From positions 558,001 through 622,000 of the forward strand of contig CALCUM010000002.1 in NCBI GenBank assembly GCA_937907245.1: a DNA stretch of 64,000 nt. The letters run 5' to 3'. The notes beneath the pieces are model-generated. The model worked only from the letters and a program-made list of their open reading frames with translations. It had not been told where the DNA came from and made no database searches. The first letter of the stretch is position 1. Each line of letters opens with the position of its first letter. Positions 44,862 through 52,953 of this stretch are shown in pieces. This stretch comes from an uncultured Rhodobiaceae bacterium. Its GTDB lineage: Bacteria > Pseudomonadota > Alphaproteobacteria > RS24. The translations under genes and the position numbers were made by a program.

Positions 44862-45674
44862 TTACTGACAAGGATAAGATGGGTCGCCAGGGTTATCGCA
44901 ATCGCAGCCGACCGCATTGGCGGCCATGGCGGTCGTCGGTTTCGGGCAAAGCCATCCAGGAATATGGGGGCCAACGAGGACATAGCGGGTATTGGCTGCA
45001 TCGCTCGACGTGCCCGTCCAGATTTCTTGTCCATTTGCGGTGCGCGTTGCCGCCAAAGGCGAGGTGGCATAGTCATAGGCGTCATAAGGCGCATCGCCTT
45101 CCGCGTAGGTGCAAGACCCGCCCGGGCAAGATGCATTTGTGTCAAAGGTGTCGTAATCGGCTTTGGTAAAGCTATACAAAGCGCAATCGGTTCCAGCCGC
45201 GCAACTGCAATTGTTGAGGTAAAAACTGCCGGTAGAAGGTTCGCAAACATTGGCGCATTGCAGCCCAATTTGCCCCGACTTAAGGCTCGAGGAGGCGCCC
45301 GATACGCTATGCAAAACATGCAAATTCACCGCATAAGGCGTGCCTGCATCGTAAGGGTTCTTCCAGCGATTATTGAGATATTGCTTGATGTTCTCAGCAT
45401 ATTTATAGCAGCTGCTTGCTGCCTTCACTTGCGAGGTAATCTTTACACCCGCAACCACCATCTCTGTGCCAAGTTCAGTTGTAGCTTTTAGGCCATTGGC
45501 AAGGGATAGAAAATCTTGCTCAATCGCCCGCGCAACTTGGCGGCCATTTGTTTCTGTCGTGTCTTTCTTCACGGCCTCGATATAGCCTTGATAGCCGACG
45601 ACCCCCACGGAGGCGAGAATGCCGATGATAGCAACAACCGTTAGAAGTTCGATGAGCGAGAAACCTTGACGCAT
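44862..45674 (-). CDS. Type IV prepilin-like protein, Cys-rich
   Basis: A 270-residue protein that opens MRQG then FSLIELLTVVAIIGILASVG. This is the class III prepilin signal with cleavage after Gly4, Phe at +1 and Glu at +5. The long hydrophobic helix should anchor and polymerise the subunit. The globular part is unusually large for a pseudopilin and holds many paired Cys (CSCAAGTDC, CPGGSC, CDCDNPGDPSYPC). No PilD, PilB/GspE or PilC/GspF gene is in the window, so assembly must use machinery elsewhere. It is the first gene of a leftward operon, 30 bases before the giant-protein gene. Confidence 0.82.
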   Translation of the reverse strand: MRQGFSLIELLTVVAIIGILASVGVVGYQGYIEAVKKDTTETNGRQVARAIEQDFLSLANGLKATTELGTEMVVAGVKITSQVKAASSCYKYAENIKQYLNNRWKNPYDAGTPYAVNLHVLHSVSGASSSLKSGQIGLQCANVCEPSTGSFYLNNCSCAAGTDCALYSFTKADYDTFDTNASCPGGSCTYAEGDAPYDAYDYATSPLAATRTANGQEIWTGTSSDAANTRYVLVGPHIPGWLCPKPTTAMAANAVGCDCDNPGDPSYPCQ

Positions 45675-45746
45675 TTTTTACAACCTACTCAGTTATTACG
45701 AAGTCAAAGCTTGCTGCCCATTAAGTTCGTAACTTAAGTAGATAAA

Positions 45747-46562
45747 TTACTCGTCAGCGGTCCCCTCCACCAAAACGGTCATGCCGTCATAAGCTGGCCG
45801 AACATGTTTTGGCAGCTCCTTACACAAAGTTTCATAGTCTAAATCAATGTGCAAATTGGTCAAAATAGCCCGCTTGGGCTTAAGGGTTTCAATAAGCTCT
45901 AAAGTCTTGTCGAGATGGAAGTGGGTTGGGTGTGGCTCGCGACGCAAAGCATCGACGATCCAGCAATCTAGCCCATCCAAAGCGGCAAAACTCTCTTCTG
46001 GTAAATCACTTATATCGCTGGAATAAGCCACATCGCCAATACGAAAGCCCAGGCTATCGATGGAACCGTGAATTTGTCGGAACGGTGTGGCCACAATGTC
46101 ACCGCCCTCGCCGCGAATGGGGATGGGCTGATACGGAGTTGAAATACGATTGTCTTTTAAGATAGCTGGATATAAAGAGCCTTCCCCTTGATGAAAGCAA
46201 TAATCAAACCGCGACGTGAGCGTGTCGGCCGTGGCTTGGTCCATCCAGACTTCTATTTGCTTCCGCCGTGCGTAAACCATGGCGCGCACATCGTCTATGC
46301 CGTGGGTTTGGTCGGCGTGGTCATGCGAATAAAGAATCGCATCCAGCCAAGTGGTTTTGGCGTCTATGAGTTGGGCGCGCATGTCCGGCGAAGTGTCGAT
46401 GAGAACGCTGGTCTGGCCGCCCTCTCCTGTTTGTTGCACCAAAAGCGAGCAGCGAGTTCGGTAGTTTTTAGGATGATTGGGATCGCAGTCTCCCCAAGAC
46501 CCATCGAGGCGCGGCACGCCGCCAGATGAGCCGCAGCCCAAAATACGAAAGCTCAAACTCAT
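45747..46562 (-). CDS. MBL-fold hydrolase, PhnP-like
   Basis: A 271-residue metallo-beta-lactamase-fold protein. The opening ILGCGSSGGVPRLDGSWGDC is typical of the PhnP group. The zinc motif is SHDHADQTHGIDDVR, and YSSDISD and THFHLDKTLE supply later ligands. PhnP hydrolyses cyclic ribose phosphates; this relative, common next to tatD, has no proven substrate. Its ATG overlaps the tatD stop by four bases. Confidence 0.88.
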   Translation of the reverse strand: MSLSFRILGCGSSGGVPRLDGSWGDCDPNHPKNYRTRCSLLVQQTGEGGQTSVLIDTSPDMRAQLIDAKTTWLDAILYSHDHADQTHGIDDVRAMVYARRKQIEVWMDQATADTLTSRFDYCFHQGEGSLYPAILKDNRISTPYQPIPIRGEGGDIVATPFRQIHGSIDSLGFRIGDVAYSSDISDLPEESFAALDGLDCWIVDALRREPHPTHFHLDKTLELIETLKPKRAILTNLHIDLDYETLCKELPKHVRPAYDGMTVLVEGTADE

Positions 46563-47350
46563 GAAGTGCCCCCAAGGCGCGGAGCTTTGGTGAATAGCGT
46601 GAAGAAGTTCTCGGACGTAATGCGCGCCAATTCTTCGGGGCTGACCCCTTTAATATCGGCCAACATACGCGCCGTGTCGGCCACAAAGGCAGGTTCATTG
46701 CGTTTGCCGCGATGTGGCACAGGCGCCAAAAACGGTGCGTCGGTCTCCACCAAAAGCCGCTCGAGGGGAATCTCGGCAATCGTTTCGCGCAAGGTTTTAG
46801 CGCTATTGAACGTCGCAATGCCAGAGATGGAGATGTAAAAGCCAATGTCTAAGGCCCGCTGCGCCAGCTCTGGCCCTGCGGTAAAACAATGAATAAGCCC
46901 GGGATAAGCCCCCTTCTCCATCTCATCTTCTAAAATATCGGCGGTGTCTTCATCCGCATCGCGAGCATGAACAATCAAGGGCAATTGGCTAAGCCTTGCG
47001 GCCTCGATGTGGGCACGGAAGTTTTTCTGCTGCGCCTCGCGTGGGCTGTGCTCGTAAAAATAATCAAGCCCCGTCTCGCCAATGCCAACGACCTTTTTGT
47101 GCTCGGCCAAAGCTACTAATTGCTCGCCCGTCACAGGCGTCTCGCTGCCTGCCTCATGTGGGTGAATGCCCACCGAACACACCAGCTCCTCATGCGCCTC
47201 AGCCAGCGCGATAATTTTATCGGCCTCGCTGACTTTGGTAGAAATCGTGACCATTAAGTCTACGCCAGCCGCTTTGGCCCGAGCCAAAACCCCGTCGCGG
47301 TCTTCGTCAAAATCGGTGAAATCGAGATGGCAATGGCTATCGACGAGCAT
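46559..47350 (-). CDS. tatD: TatD family metal-dependent hydrolase
   Basis: A 263-residue TIM-barrel hydrolase with DSHCHLDF (His-x-His metal pair), SVGIHPHEA, GIGETGLDYFYEHS and LLVETDAPFLAPVPHRGKRN. TatD proteins are DNases or tRNA-processing exonucleases. ATG 47350 follows an AAAGGGA ribosome site; the frame is open to 47383. It lies ten bases after the SDR gene and overlaps the PhnP-like gene. In many relatives tatD follows metG directly. Confidence 0.93.
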   Translation of the reverse strand: MLVDSHCHLDFTDFDEDRDGVLARAKAAGVDLMVTISTKVSEADKIIALAEAHEELVCSVGIHPHEAGSETPVTGEQLVALAEHKKVVGIGETGLDYFYEHSPREAQQKNFRAHIEAARLSQLPLIVHARDADEDTADILEDEMEKGAYPGLIHCFTAGPELAQRALDIGFYISISGIATFNSAKTLRETIAEIPLERLLVETDAPFLAPVPHRGKRNEPAFVADTARMLADIKGVSPEELARITSENFFTLFTKAPRLGGTS

Positions 47351-47360
47351 AGGGTTCCCT

Positions 47361-48134
47361 TTAAATATATTGGCCGTCATCAACGGTGATGCTGGTGCCC
47401 GTCATGCCGGCCCCCATCGGGCCCGCGAGCAGTAATAAGGCGCCATCGAGGTCGCTTTGATTGGCCAAACGGCGACGCGGCCAACCCGACATTTGTTTTT
47501 TGCCGCCTTCTGTTTTCCACCAAAAATCATTAATCTCGGTTTCGATATAGCCAGGGCAAATGGCGTTGACGTTAATCTCGGTGCGCGCCCATTCGCGCGC
47601 CAGACCCTTGGTCATCATCAAGATGCCAGATTTCGACGTGCAATATGGTGTGAGGCCCGGCAGCACTTTAAAGCCACCGACGGACGCAATGTTGACAATG
47701 CGAGCGGGTGTGCCTTGCGCAATATGATGGCGCGCCATTTCGGTCGATAGGAAAAACGGGCCAGTCAAATTTGTGCCCATAACCTGATTGTAGTCGGCCA
47801 CAGAGTAGTCGAGCGCGGTTTTGACCACATTCATACCCGCGTTATTGATGAGGATATCGGGCATAAAACCGTCCTCGCGCAATTGCGCGAAGAAGTCTGG
47901 GATGGCGTCAAAATCGTTCACATCGAGCGAGACAGCATGTGCCGTGCCGCCGTTTTTGGTAATGACGTCTGCCAGTTCGGCCAATTTATCGGCGCGGCGC
48001 GCAGCTATAACGACACGCGCGCCCGCGGCCGCCAAAACTTTGGCGAAGCGCACGCCCAAACCGGAGCTAGCGCCAGTTATCATGGCGGTTTTGCCAGTTA
48101 AATCTGTGCTGTTTTGAATGTCGGCTTCGCTCAT
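47361..48134 (-). CDS. SDR family oxidoreductase
   Basis: A 257-residue short-chain dehydrogenase. NAD(P)-binding GASSGLG, NNAG in LINNAGMNVV, and the catalytic YCTSKSG with Ser in ASVGG are all present. It ends with the classic MTGTSITVDDGQYI. Substrate cannot be told from the sequence; 3-oxoacyl or alcohol substrates are usual. It is followed by tatD after ten bases and is divergent from the FrnE-like gene. Confidence 0.88.
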   Translation of the reverse strand: MSEADIQNSTDLTGKTAMITGASSGLGVRFAKVLAAAGARVVIAARRADKLAELADVITKNGGTAHAVSLDVNDFDAIPDFFAQLREDGFMPDILINNAGMNVVKTALDYSVADYNQVMGTNLTGPFFLSTEMARHHIAQGTPARIVNIASVGGFKVLPGLTPYCTSKSGILMMTKGLAREWARTEINVNAICPGYIETEINDFWWKTEGGKKQMSGWPRRRLANQSDLDGALLLLAGPMGAGMTGTSITVDDGQYI

Positions 48135-48172
48135 TTTCGGCTCCTGAATGTGATTTGCGTGCGGGGGACACT

Positions 48173-48202
48173 TTGACAGACTTCGGTTTTATTTGCCAGA
48201 CT
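48173..48202 (+). promoter_or_regulatory. Candidate promoter for the FrnE-like gene
   Basis: TTGACA (48173-48178) is followed after 18 bp by CAGACT (48197-48202), in the divergent region before the FrnE-like gene. The spacing and -10-like box resemble the candidates at 18663 and 25195. Confidence 0.35.
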
Positions 48203-48246
48203 ATTGAGAATAGCCTTACTTTAAGGGCCAATCGATGGAGACGAAG

Positions 48247-48915
48247 ATGACGAACACGCCCGAAAGCCCCCTTCCCGTGATGCAGCTCGATGTTATTTCG
48301 GATGTCATTTGCCCGTGGTGTTTCATTGGCAAGCGTAAGCTGGATGCGGCTCTGGCGCAGGTGAGTGAGTTCCAAATCAATCTTATGTGGCGTCCCTACC
48401 AACTCGACCCAACCACGCCGCCAGAAGGCCATGACCGAAAACAGCAAATGATACGAAAGTTTGGCCCAGATGCTGGCAAGCAGATATTCAAAAATGTTCT
48501 TAGCGCGGCAGAAGGCACCGGAATTGATTGGAATTTTGAGCAGATTACCCGCACGCCAAATACGCTAAACGCCCATCGCCTTATTCGCTGGGCTGCCAGC
48601 ACGGGCAAACAACACCAAATGGCCGAAGCGCTGTTTCAGGCCTATTTTGAGCAAGCATTAGACATTGGCGACATAAGCGTTTTGCTATCGATAGGCGAAC
48701 AACAGGGGCTAGAACGCGATTTACTTGTCGATCTATTCGCCAGCGACCGCGACATCGAACAAACCCGCAATGACGACGCTGCGGCGCGCGAATTGGGAGT
48801 GACCGGAGTGCCGGCCTTCTTGGCAGGTGGTAAATTTATGCTGATGGGCGCTCAAGAGCCTGAATACCTCAACTTATTCCTCGATAAAGCGCGGAAAAAA
48901 CTTGCGGTTCAATAA
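48247..48915 (+). CDS. DsbA family oxidoreductase, FrnE-like
   Basis: A 222-residue thioredoxin-fold protein of the FrnE/2-hydroxychromene-2-carboxylate isomerase group. The CxxC is in VICPWCFIGKRKLDAAL. GVPAFLAGGKFMLMGAQEPE holds the cis-Pro. No signal peptide is present, so it acts in the cytoplasm as a disulfide or glutathione-linked enzyme. The start is ambiguous: ATG 48247 has GGAG six bases before it, and ATG 48235 has a weaker AAGGG. Confidence 0.88.
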   Translation: MTNTPESPLPVMQLDVISDVICPWCFIGKRKLDAALAQVSEFQINLMWRPYQLDPTTPPEGHDRKQQMIRKFGPDAGKQIFKNVLSAAEGTGIDWNFEQITRTPNTLNAHRLIRWAASTGKQHQMAEALFQAYFEQALDIGDISVLLSIGEQQGLERDLLVDLFASDRDIEQTRNDDAAARELGVTGVPAFLAGGKFMLMGAQEPEYLNLFLDKARKKLAVQ

Positions 48916-48918
48916 GCG

Positions 48919-51900
48919 CTAGGCTGCCAATTCAGCCAGTCGCGCCGCCACATTTCCGGCAATTTTGAGGCGCGCGTCCGCATCCTCACATTTGGCTCGA
49001 AACACGAGGCTTTGATCTGGGCGAATTTTCACCCTTTCGGTATGCTCCGCCACATAGGCGATGAGCTTGTCTGGGTTGGAAAAAGTCTGATTGCGGAATA
49101 CGACGGCGGCGCCCTTTGGCCCGACATCAATTTTTTGAACGCCTGCCGCAAAACAATCGATTTTAATGCTCAAAACAGCCAGCAAATGCTTCACTTCCTC
49201 AGGCAAATCACCAAACCGGTCAATCAACTCGGCGGCGAAAGCGTCGATGTCTTGGCGCTCGGTCATAGAAGACAAGCGCCTGTAGAGACCCATGCGAAGA
49301 TCTAGTTCCGGCACATAGGGCTCTGGAATAAGCACGGAAATGCCTGCGTTTATCTGTGGCGACCAGCTCTCATCGGTTTTTTCGCCTTGGCGCTCAGCTA
49401 CCGCTTCTTCCAGCATGGCTTGATACAGCTCAAAACCAACTTCTTTAATGTGCCCCGATTGTTCTTCGCCAACCAAATTGCCCGCGCCGCGTAAATCGAG
49501 GTCATAAGACGCCAGATTAAACCCTGCCCCTAGGCTATCTAGCGACTGCATAACCTTAAGTCGTTTCTCTGAGTTTTCAGTTAAGCCCTTATTTTCATTA
49601 TAAGTAAGGTATCCATAGGCACGCGTTTTAGAGCGCCCTACGCGGCCTCGCATTTGGTATAATTGGGCAAGGCCAAACATATCGGCTCGGTGGATGATGA
49701 TGGTATTGGCAGAAGGAATATCCAACCCGCTTTCGATGATAGAGGTCGATACTAGCGTGTCATATTGGCCGTCATAGAAGGCGTTCATACGAGCCTCTAA
49801 TTCAGCGCCTGCCATTTGGCCGTGGGCCGTAACGTATTTCAACTCGGGCACGTTCTGCTCCAGAAACGCCTCAATTTCCGTCAAATCTGCGATGCGAGGC
49901 ACAATAATAAAGCTTTGGCCAGCACGGTATTTCTCGCGCAATAGAGCCTCTCGAATACCCACAGGGTCAAAAGGCGTGACATAGGTGCGAACGGCCAGCC
50001 TGTCGACGGGAGGCGTCGCGATAATCGATAAATCGCGAACCCCGGTCAGCGCCATCTGCAATGTGCGCGGTATCGGGGTGGCTGTCAGGGTCAGCATATG
50101 AACCTCTGCGCGCAAGGTTTTCAAACGCTCTTTATGCACCACCCCAAAATGTTGTTCTTCATCTACGATAACCAGTCCAAGACGTTGAAATTCAATGTTT
50201 TTCGCCAGCAAAGCATGGGTGCCAATGACAATATCAATAGCGCCGCTTTTAAGCCCTAATTTGGTCTCCGAAGCTTCACTTGTCGGCACCAAACGCGAGA
50301 GTTCTCGTATCTCGACCGGCATGCCGCTGAACCGCTCGCGAAAAGTTTTGGCGTGCTGGCGTGCCAATAACGTGGTGGGCGCAATAATCGCGACTTGGCG
50401 CCCTGCCATCGCTGCGACAAAGGTTGCGCGCAGGCCAACTTCAGTTTTGCCAAAGCCCACATCGCCGCAAATCAGGCGATCCATCGGCCTTCCGCTGGCC
50501 ATATCATCAACCACAGCCTCAATGGCGTCTAATTGGTCGTCGGTTTCTTCGAATGGGAAACGCGCGGCAAATTCATCGTATAGACCCACTTCTGGCAGCA
50601 GTTTCTCGCCCTGACGCATGGCGCGCTCTGCGGCCGTTTTAATCAGCTCGCCAGCAATAATCTGCAGTTTTTCTTTGAGGCGCGCTTTGCGCATCTGCCA
50701 AGCCATACCGCCAATTTTGTCCAATGTGACGCTAATATCATCGCCACCAAAACGACTAAGCAGCTCAATATTCTCAACCGGCAAGAACAGGCGCGAGTCG
50801 CCGTGATAAATCAGCCGCAGGCAGTCATGTGGTGCCCCTCCGACATCGAGGGTCTGCAGGCCTTCAAAGCGGCCAATACCATGCTCCACATGCACCACAT
50901 GGTCACCTGGGGTAAGGCTGGTCGCCTCGGTAAGGAAGTTCTCGGCTTTCTTGCGCCCAGGACGGCGCACAATCCGGTCGCCAAGAATATCTTGCTCGGT
51001 CAGCACACTCAGCGTTTCGGTAATAAAGCCAGTTTCCATGCCGCAAATAGCCATGACAGCCGATTTGCCATTCGGCAAGTCTTGCCAAGTCTCTATCACC
51101 GGTAAAATATCCGAGCCATGTTCGCGCAATAGCGTCGACAAACGGTCTTGCGCGCCTCGGCTAGACGCCACCATAACCATACGCCGGCCAGCGGCCTGTT
51201 CGGCCTGCATATGCGCGACAACCGCATCGAATAGATTAATGGCTTCCTGCTTACGCTCGGCCGCAAAATTGCGGGCTTCGCGGCCTTGCAAGTTCACTTT
51301 ATCTGGGTCGTTTTCCGGGTGTTGAAAGCCGCTCATCGGGCGCCAGCGCAACTCAGATATACGCTGCCTCCACTCGTCTTCTAGTAAATACAATTGTTGC
51401 GGCGGCAAGGGTTTGATAATGCGCCGCCCAGCGCCACCCCGCCCTCCTGCGTTGACAGCTTGCTCGCGCGCTTCTTTGCGGGCTTCGTAATAATCTTGGA
51501 TTTGCGCCATGCGGTCGTTAAAAGCATTGTCGATTTGCGTGTCGGTGACATAGAGGCAGGCGCCGCAATGGTCGAATAAGGTTTCCAGCGTATCTTGAAA
51601 TAACGGCAGCCAATGCTCCATGCCTTGGTGGCGCACACCGTCGCTTATGGCGGTATACAAGGGGTCTTCATCCATCACCGTGCCGAATTGTTGCACATAG
51701 CCGCGTCGGAACCTTTGGATGGCCTCTTCGTCTAAATGGATTTCGCCTGCTGCGGTTAACTCGAGCGCGTGCAATTGACCGAGGGTGCGTTGCGTTTCGG
51801 CAGAAAACGGGCGAAGGCTCTCGAGCGTGTCGCCAAATAAATCTAACCGAACAGGGTCGTCGGCGCCTGGCGCAAACAGGTCGACGATGCCGCCGCGTAT

Positions 51901-52395
51901 CGCATAGTCACCAGGTTCCATGACCGTTGAGCAACGGCTGTAGCCATTGCCCGATAAAAAAGCTGTCAGGGCTTCTAAGTCCAATGTTTGGCCGGGGCGC
52001 AAAGAAAAGGATAATTTGCTAATTTGGTCGCGGGCAGGCAAGCGTTGGGCGGCGGCAGATACCGTCGTGATGACGACATGAGGACTACCTGCCAAGGGGG
52101 GCAGACTGGCCAGCGAGGCCATGCGCTCCGACATAACGGAAACTTGCGGCGACAATCGGTCGAATGGCAGGCAATCCCAAGCGGGAATGTGGACTTGCGC
52201 GACATCTGGCGCAAAAAACGCCAACATATTGCGCATAGCCGCAGCGGCCGAGGCATCGCGGGCAATATAGACCACGCGATCACCCGCAAGGCGTGCCAAA
52301 TCGGCTAACACCATAGGTTGATAGCCCTCTGGCGCGCCCCCAATGTGCAGCGTGCCTTTGGCTTCAACCAGCGTTTTATAAAGTTCTTGGGTCAC
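48919..52395 (-). CDS. mfd: Transcription-repair coupling factor Mfd
   Basis: A 1158-residue ATPase that removes stalled RNA polymerase and recruits UvrA. The N-terminal UvrB-like region is followed by the RNA-polymerase-interacting CarD-like part (TPGDHVVHVEHGIGRFEGL). The RecG-like helicase motor carries Walker A CGDVGFGKTEVGLRA and VDEEQHFGV. A C-terminal TRCF domain begins near VLIPEPYVPELDLRMGLYRR. It starts with GTG (52393-52395), with GAGG five bases upstream. A 17-bp tandem repeat lies between its start and the end of sdhE. Confidence 0.97.
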   Translation of the reverse strand: MTQELYKTLVEAKGTLHIGGAPEGYQPMVLADLARLAGDRVVYIARDASAAAAMRNMLAFFAPDVAQVHIPAWDCLPFDRLSPQVSVMSERMASLASLPPLAGSPHVVITTVSAAAQRLPARDQISKLSFSLRPGQTLDLEALTAFLSGNGYSRCSTVMEPGDYAIRGGIVDLFAPGADDPVRLDLFGDTLESLRPFSAETQRTLGQLHALELTAAGEIHLDEEAIQRFRRGYVQQFGTVMDEDPLYTAISDGVRHQGMEHWLPLFQDTLETLFDHCGACLYVTDTQIDNAFNDRMAQIQDYYEARKEAREQAVNAGGRGGAGRRIIKPLPPQQLYLLEDEWRQRISELRWRPMSGFQHPENDPDKVNLQGREARNFAAERKQEAINLFDAVVAHMQAEQAAGRRMVMVASSRGAQDRLSTLLREHGSDILPVIETWQDLPNGKSAVMAICGMETGFITETLSVLTEQDILGDRIVRRPGRKKAENFLTEATSLTPGDHVVHVEHGIGRFEGLQTLDVGGAPHDCLRLIYHGDSRLFLPVENIELLSRFGGDDISVTLDKIGGMAWQMRKARLKEKLQIIAGELIKTAAERAMRQGEKLLPEVGLYDEFAARFPFEETDDQLDAIEAVVDDMASGRPMDRLICGDVGFGKTEVGLRATFVAAMAGRQVAIIAPTTLLARQHAKTFRERFSGMPVEIRELSRLVPTSEASETKLGLKSGAIDIVIGTHALLAKNIEFQRLGLVIVDEEQHFGVVHKERLKTLRAEVHMLTLTATPIPRTLQMALTGVRDLSIIATPPVDRLAVRTYVTPFDPVGIREALLREKYRAGQSFIIVPRIADLTEIEAFLEQNVPELKYVTAHGQMAGAELEARMNAFYDGQYDTLVSTSIIESGLDIPSANTIIIHRADMFGLAQLYQMRGRVGRSKTRAYGYLTYNENKGLTENSEKRLKVMQSLDSLGAGFNLASYDLDLRGAGNLVGEEQSGHIKEVGFELYQAMLEEAVAERQGEKTDESWSPQINAGISVLIPEPYVPELDLRMGLYRRLSSMTERQDIDAFAAELIDRFGDLPEEVKHLLAVLSIKIDCFAAGVQKIDVGPKGAAVVFRNQTFSNPDKLIAYVAEHTERVKIRPDQSLVFRAKCEDADARLKIAGNVAARLAELAA

Positions 52396-52427
52396 GCAGG
52401 CCTCGTTTGGTTGTGATTTTGTAAACG

Positions 52428-52546
52428 GTAGTCATGGTGCACACCAAATCTAGGTGCACACCTAATCTAGGATCGCACCTAATCTAGGCTCGCACCTAAT
52501 CTTGGTTCACACACAATCTTGGTTCACACATAATCGAGGCTGAGCA
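52428..52546. repeat. Seven-unit 17-bp tandem repeat between mfd and sdhE
   Basis: Units of exactly 17 bp start at 52428, 52445, 52462, 52479, 52496, 52513 and 52530. The inner ones share AATC(T/T)(A/T)GG...CACAC, for example CTAATCTAGGCTCGCAC. The outermost units are more diverged. The last units run into the sdhE stop codon and its final codons, so the array looks like an expansion of the 3' end of sdhE. It is not a CRISPR: there are no spacers. Confidence 0.8.
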
Positions 52547-52781
52547 AACGGTCTAGTAAGGGCGATCGTATATCCTCTGGCACGGTGTCGCGCCCAGTGG
52601 CCCAAGCGAATAGCTTGTCGTCGGCCAGCTCCAGAATACGTTGGTAGTCTTCGATATCCGCGTCTGGCAGGTCTGGCAATACGGTTTCGGCAAACTTGGT
52701 GAAGATAATATCCATTTCCTTAATGCCCCGATGGTTCGAGCGGAAATATAGTTTGCGGCGGACGGCGTCGAGCTGGTGCAT
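52524..52781 (-). CDS. sdhE: FAD assembly factor SdhE
   Basis: An 85-residue protein of the DUF339/SdhE family that helps attach FAD to succinate dehydrogenase. The signature KLYFRSNHRGIKEMDII holds the RGxxE motif. YQRILELADDKLFAWATG is the conserved second half. ATG 52781 is chosen, with GAGGA about ten bases upstream; an in-frame TTG at 52802 would add seven residues. Its stop lies inside the 17-bp repeat. It is divergent from recG. Confidence 0.9.
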   Translation of the reverse strand: MHQLDAVRRKLYFRSNHRGIKEMDIIFTKFAETVLPDLPDADIEDYQRILELADDKLFAWATGRDTVPEDIRSPLLDRLLSLDYV

Positions 52782-52953
52782 GATGTCAAATTCCTCTTTC
52801 AAGCGTTTTATAGCAGACCATTGGGGTTTGTCACCCGCCAGACTGTCGCTGTTATGTCTCGGCCAGGTGCGGGGTGGTGTTGGTCGCCCTGCCTATCCAT
52901 ATAGGTGGATTTGTGTGATAGACTATGCCCAATGTTCGTTTTATGGAGGTGGC

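Noticed and set aside
52428-52546. CRISPR array
   Set aside because: Units are 17 bp in direct tandem with no spacers and no cas genes nearby.
52696-52953. 86-residue N-terminal extension of recG
   Set aside because: It is antisense to sdhE, unlike RecG, and ATG 52954 has a strong GGAGG.
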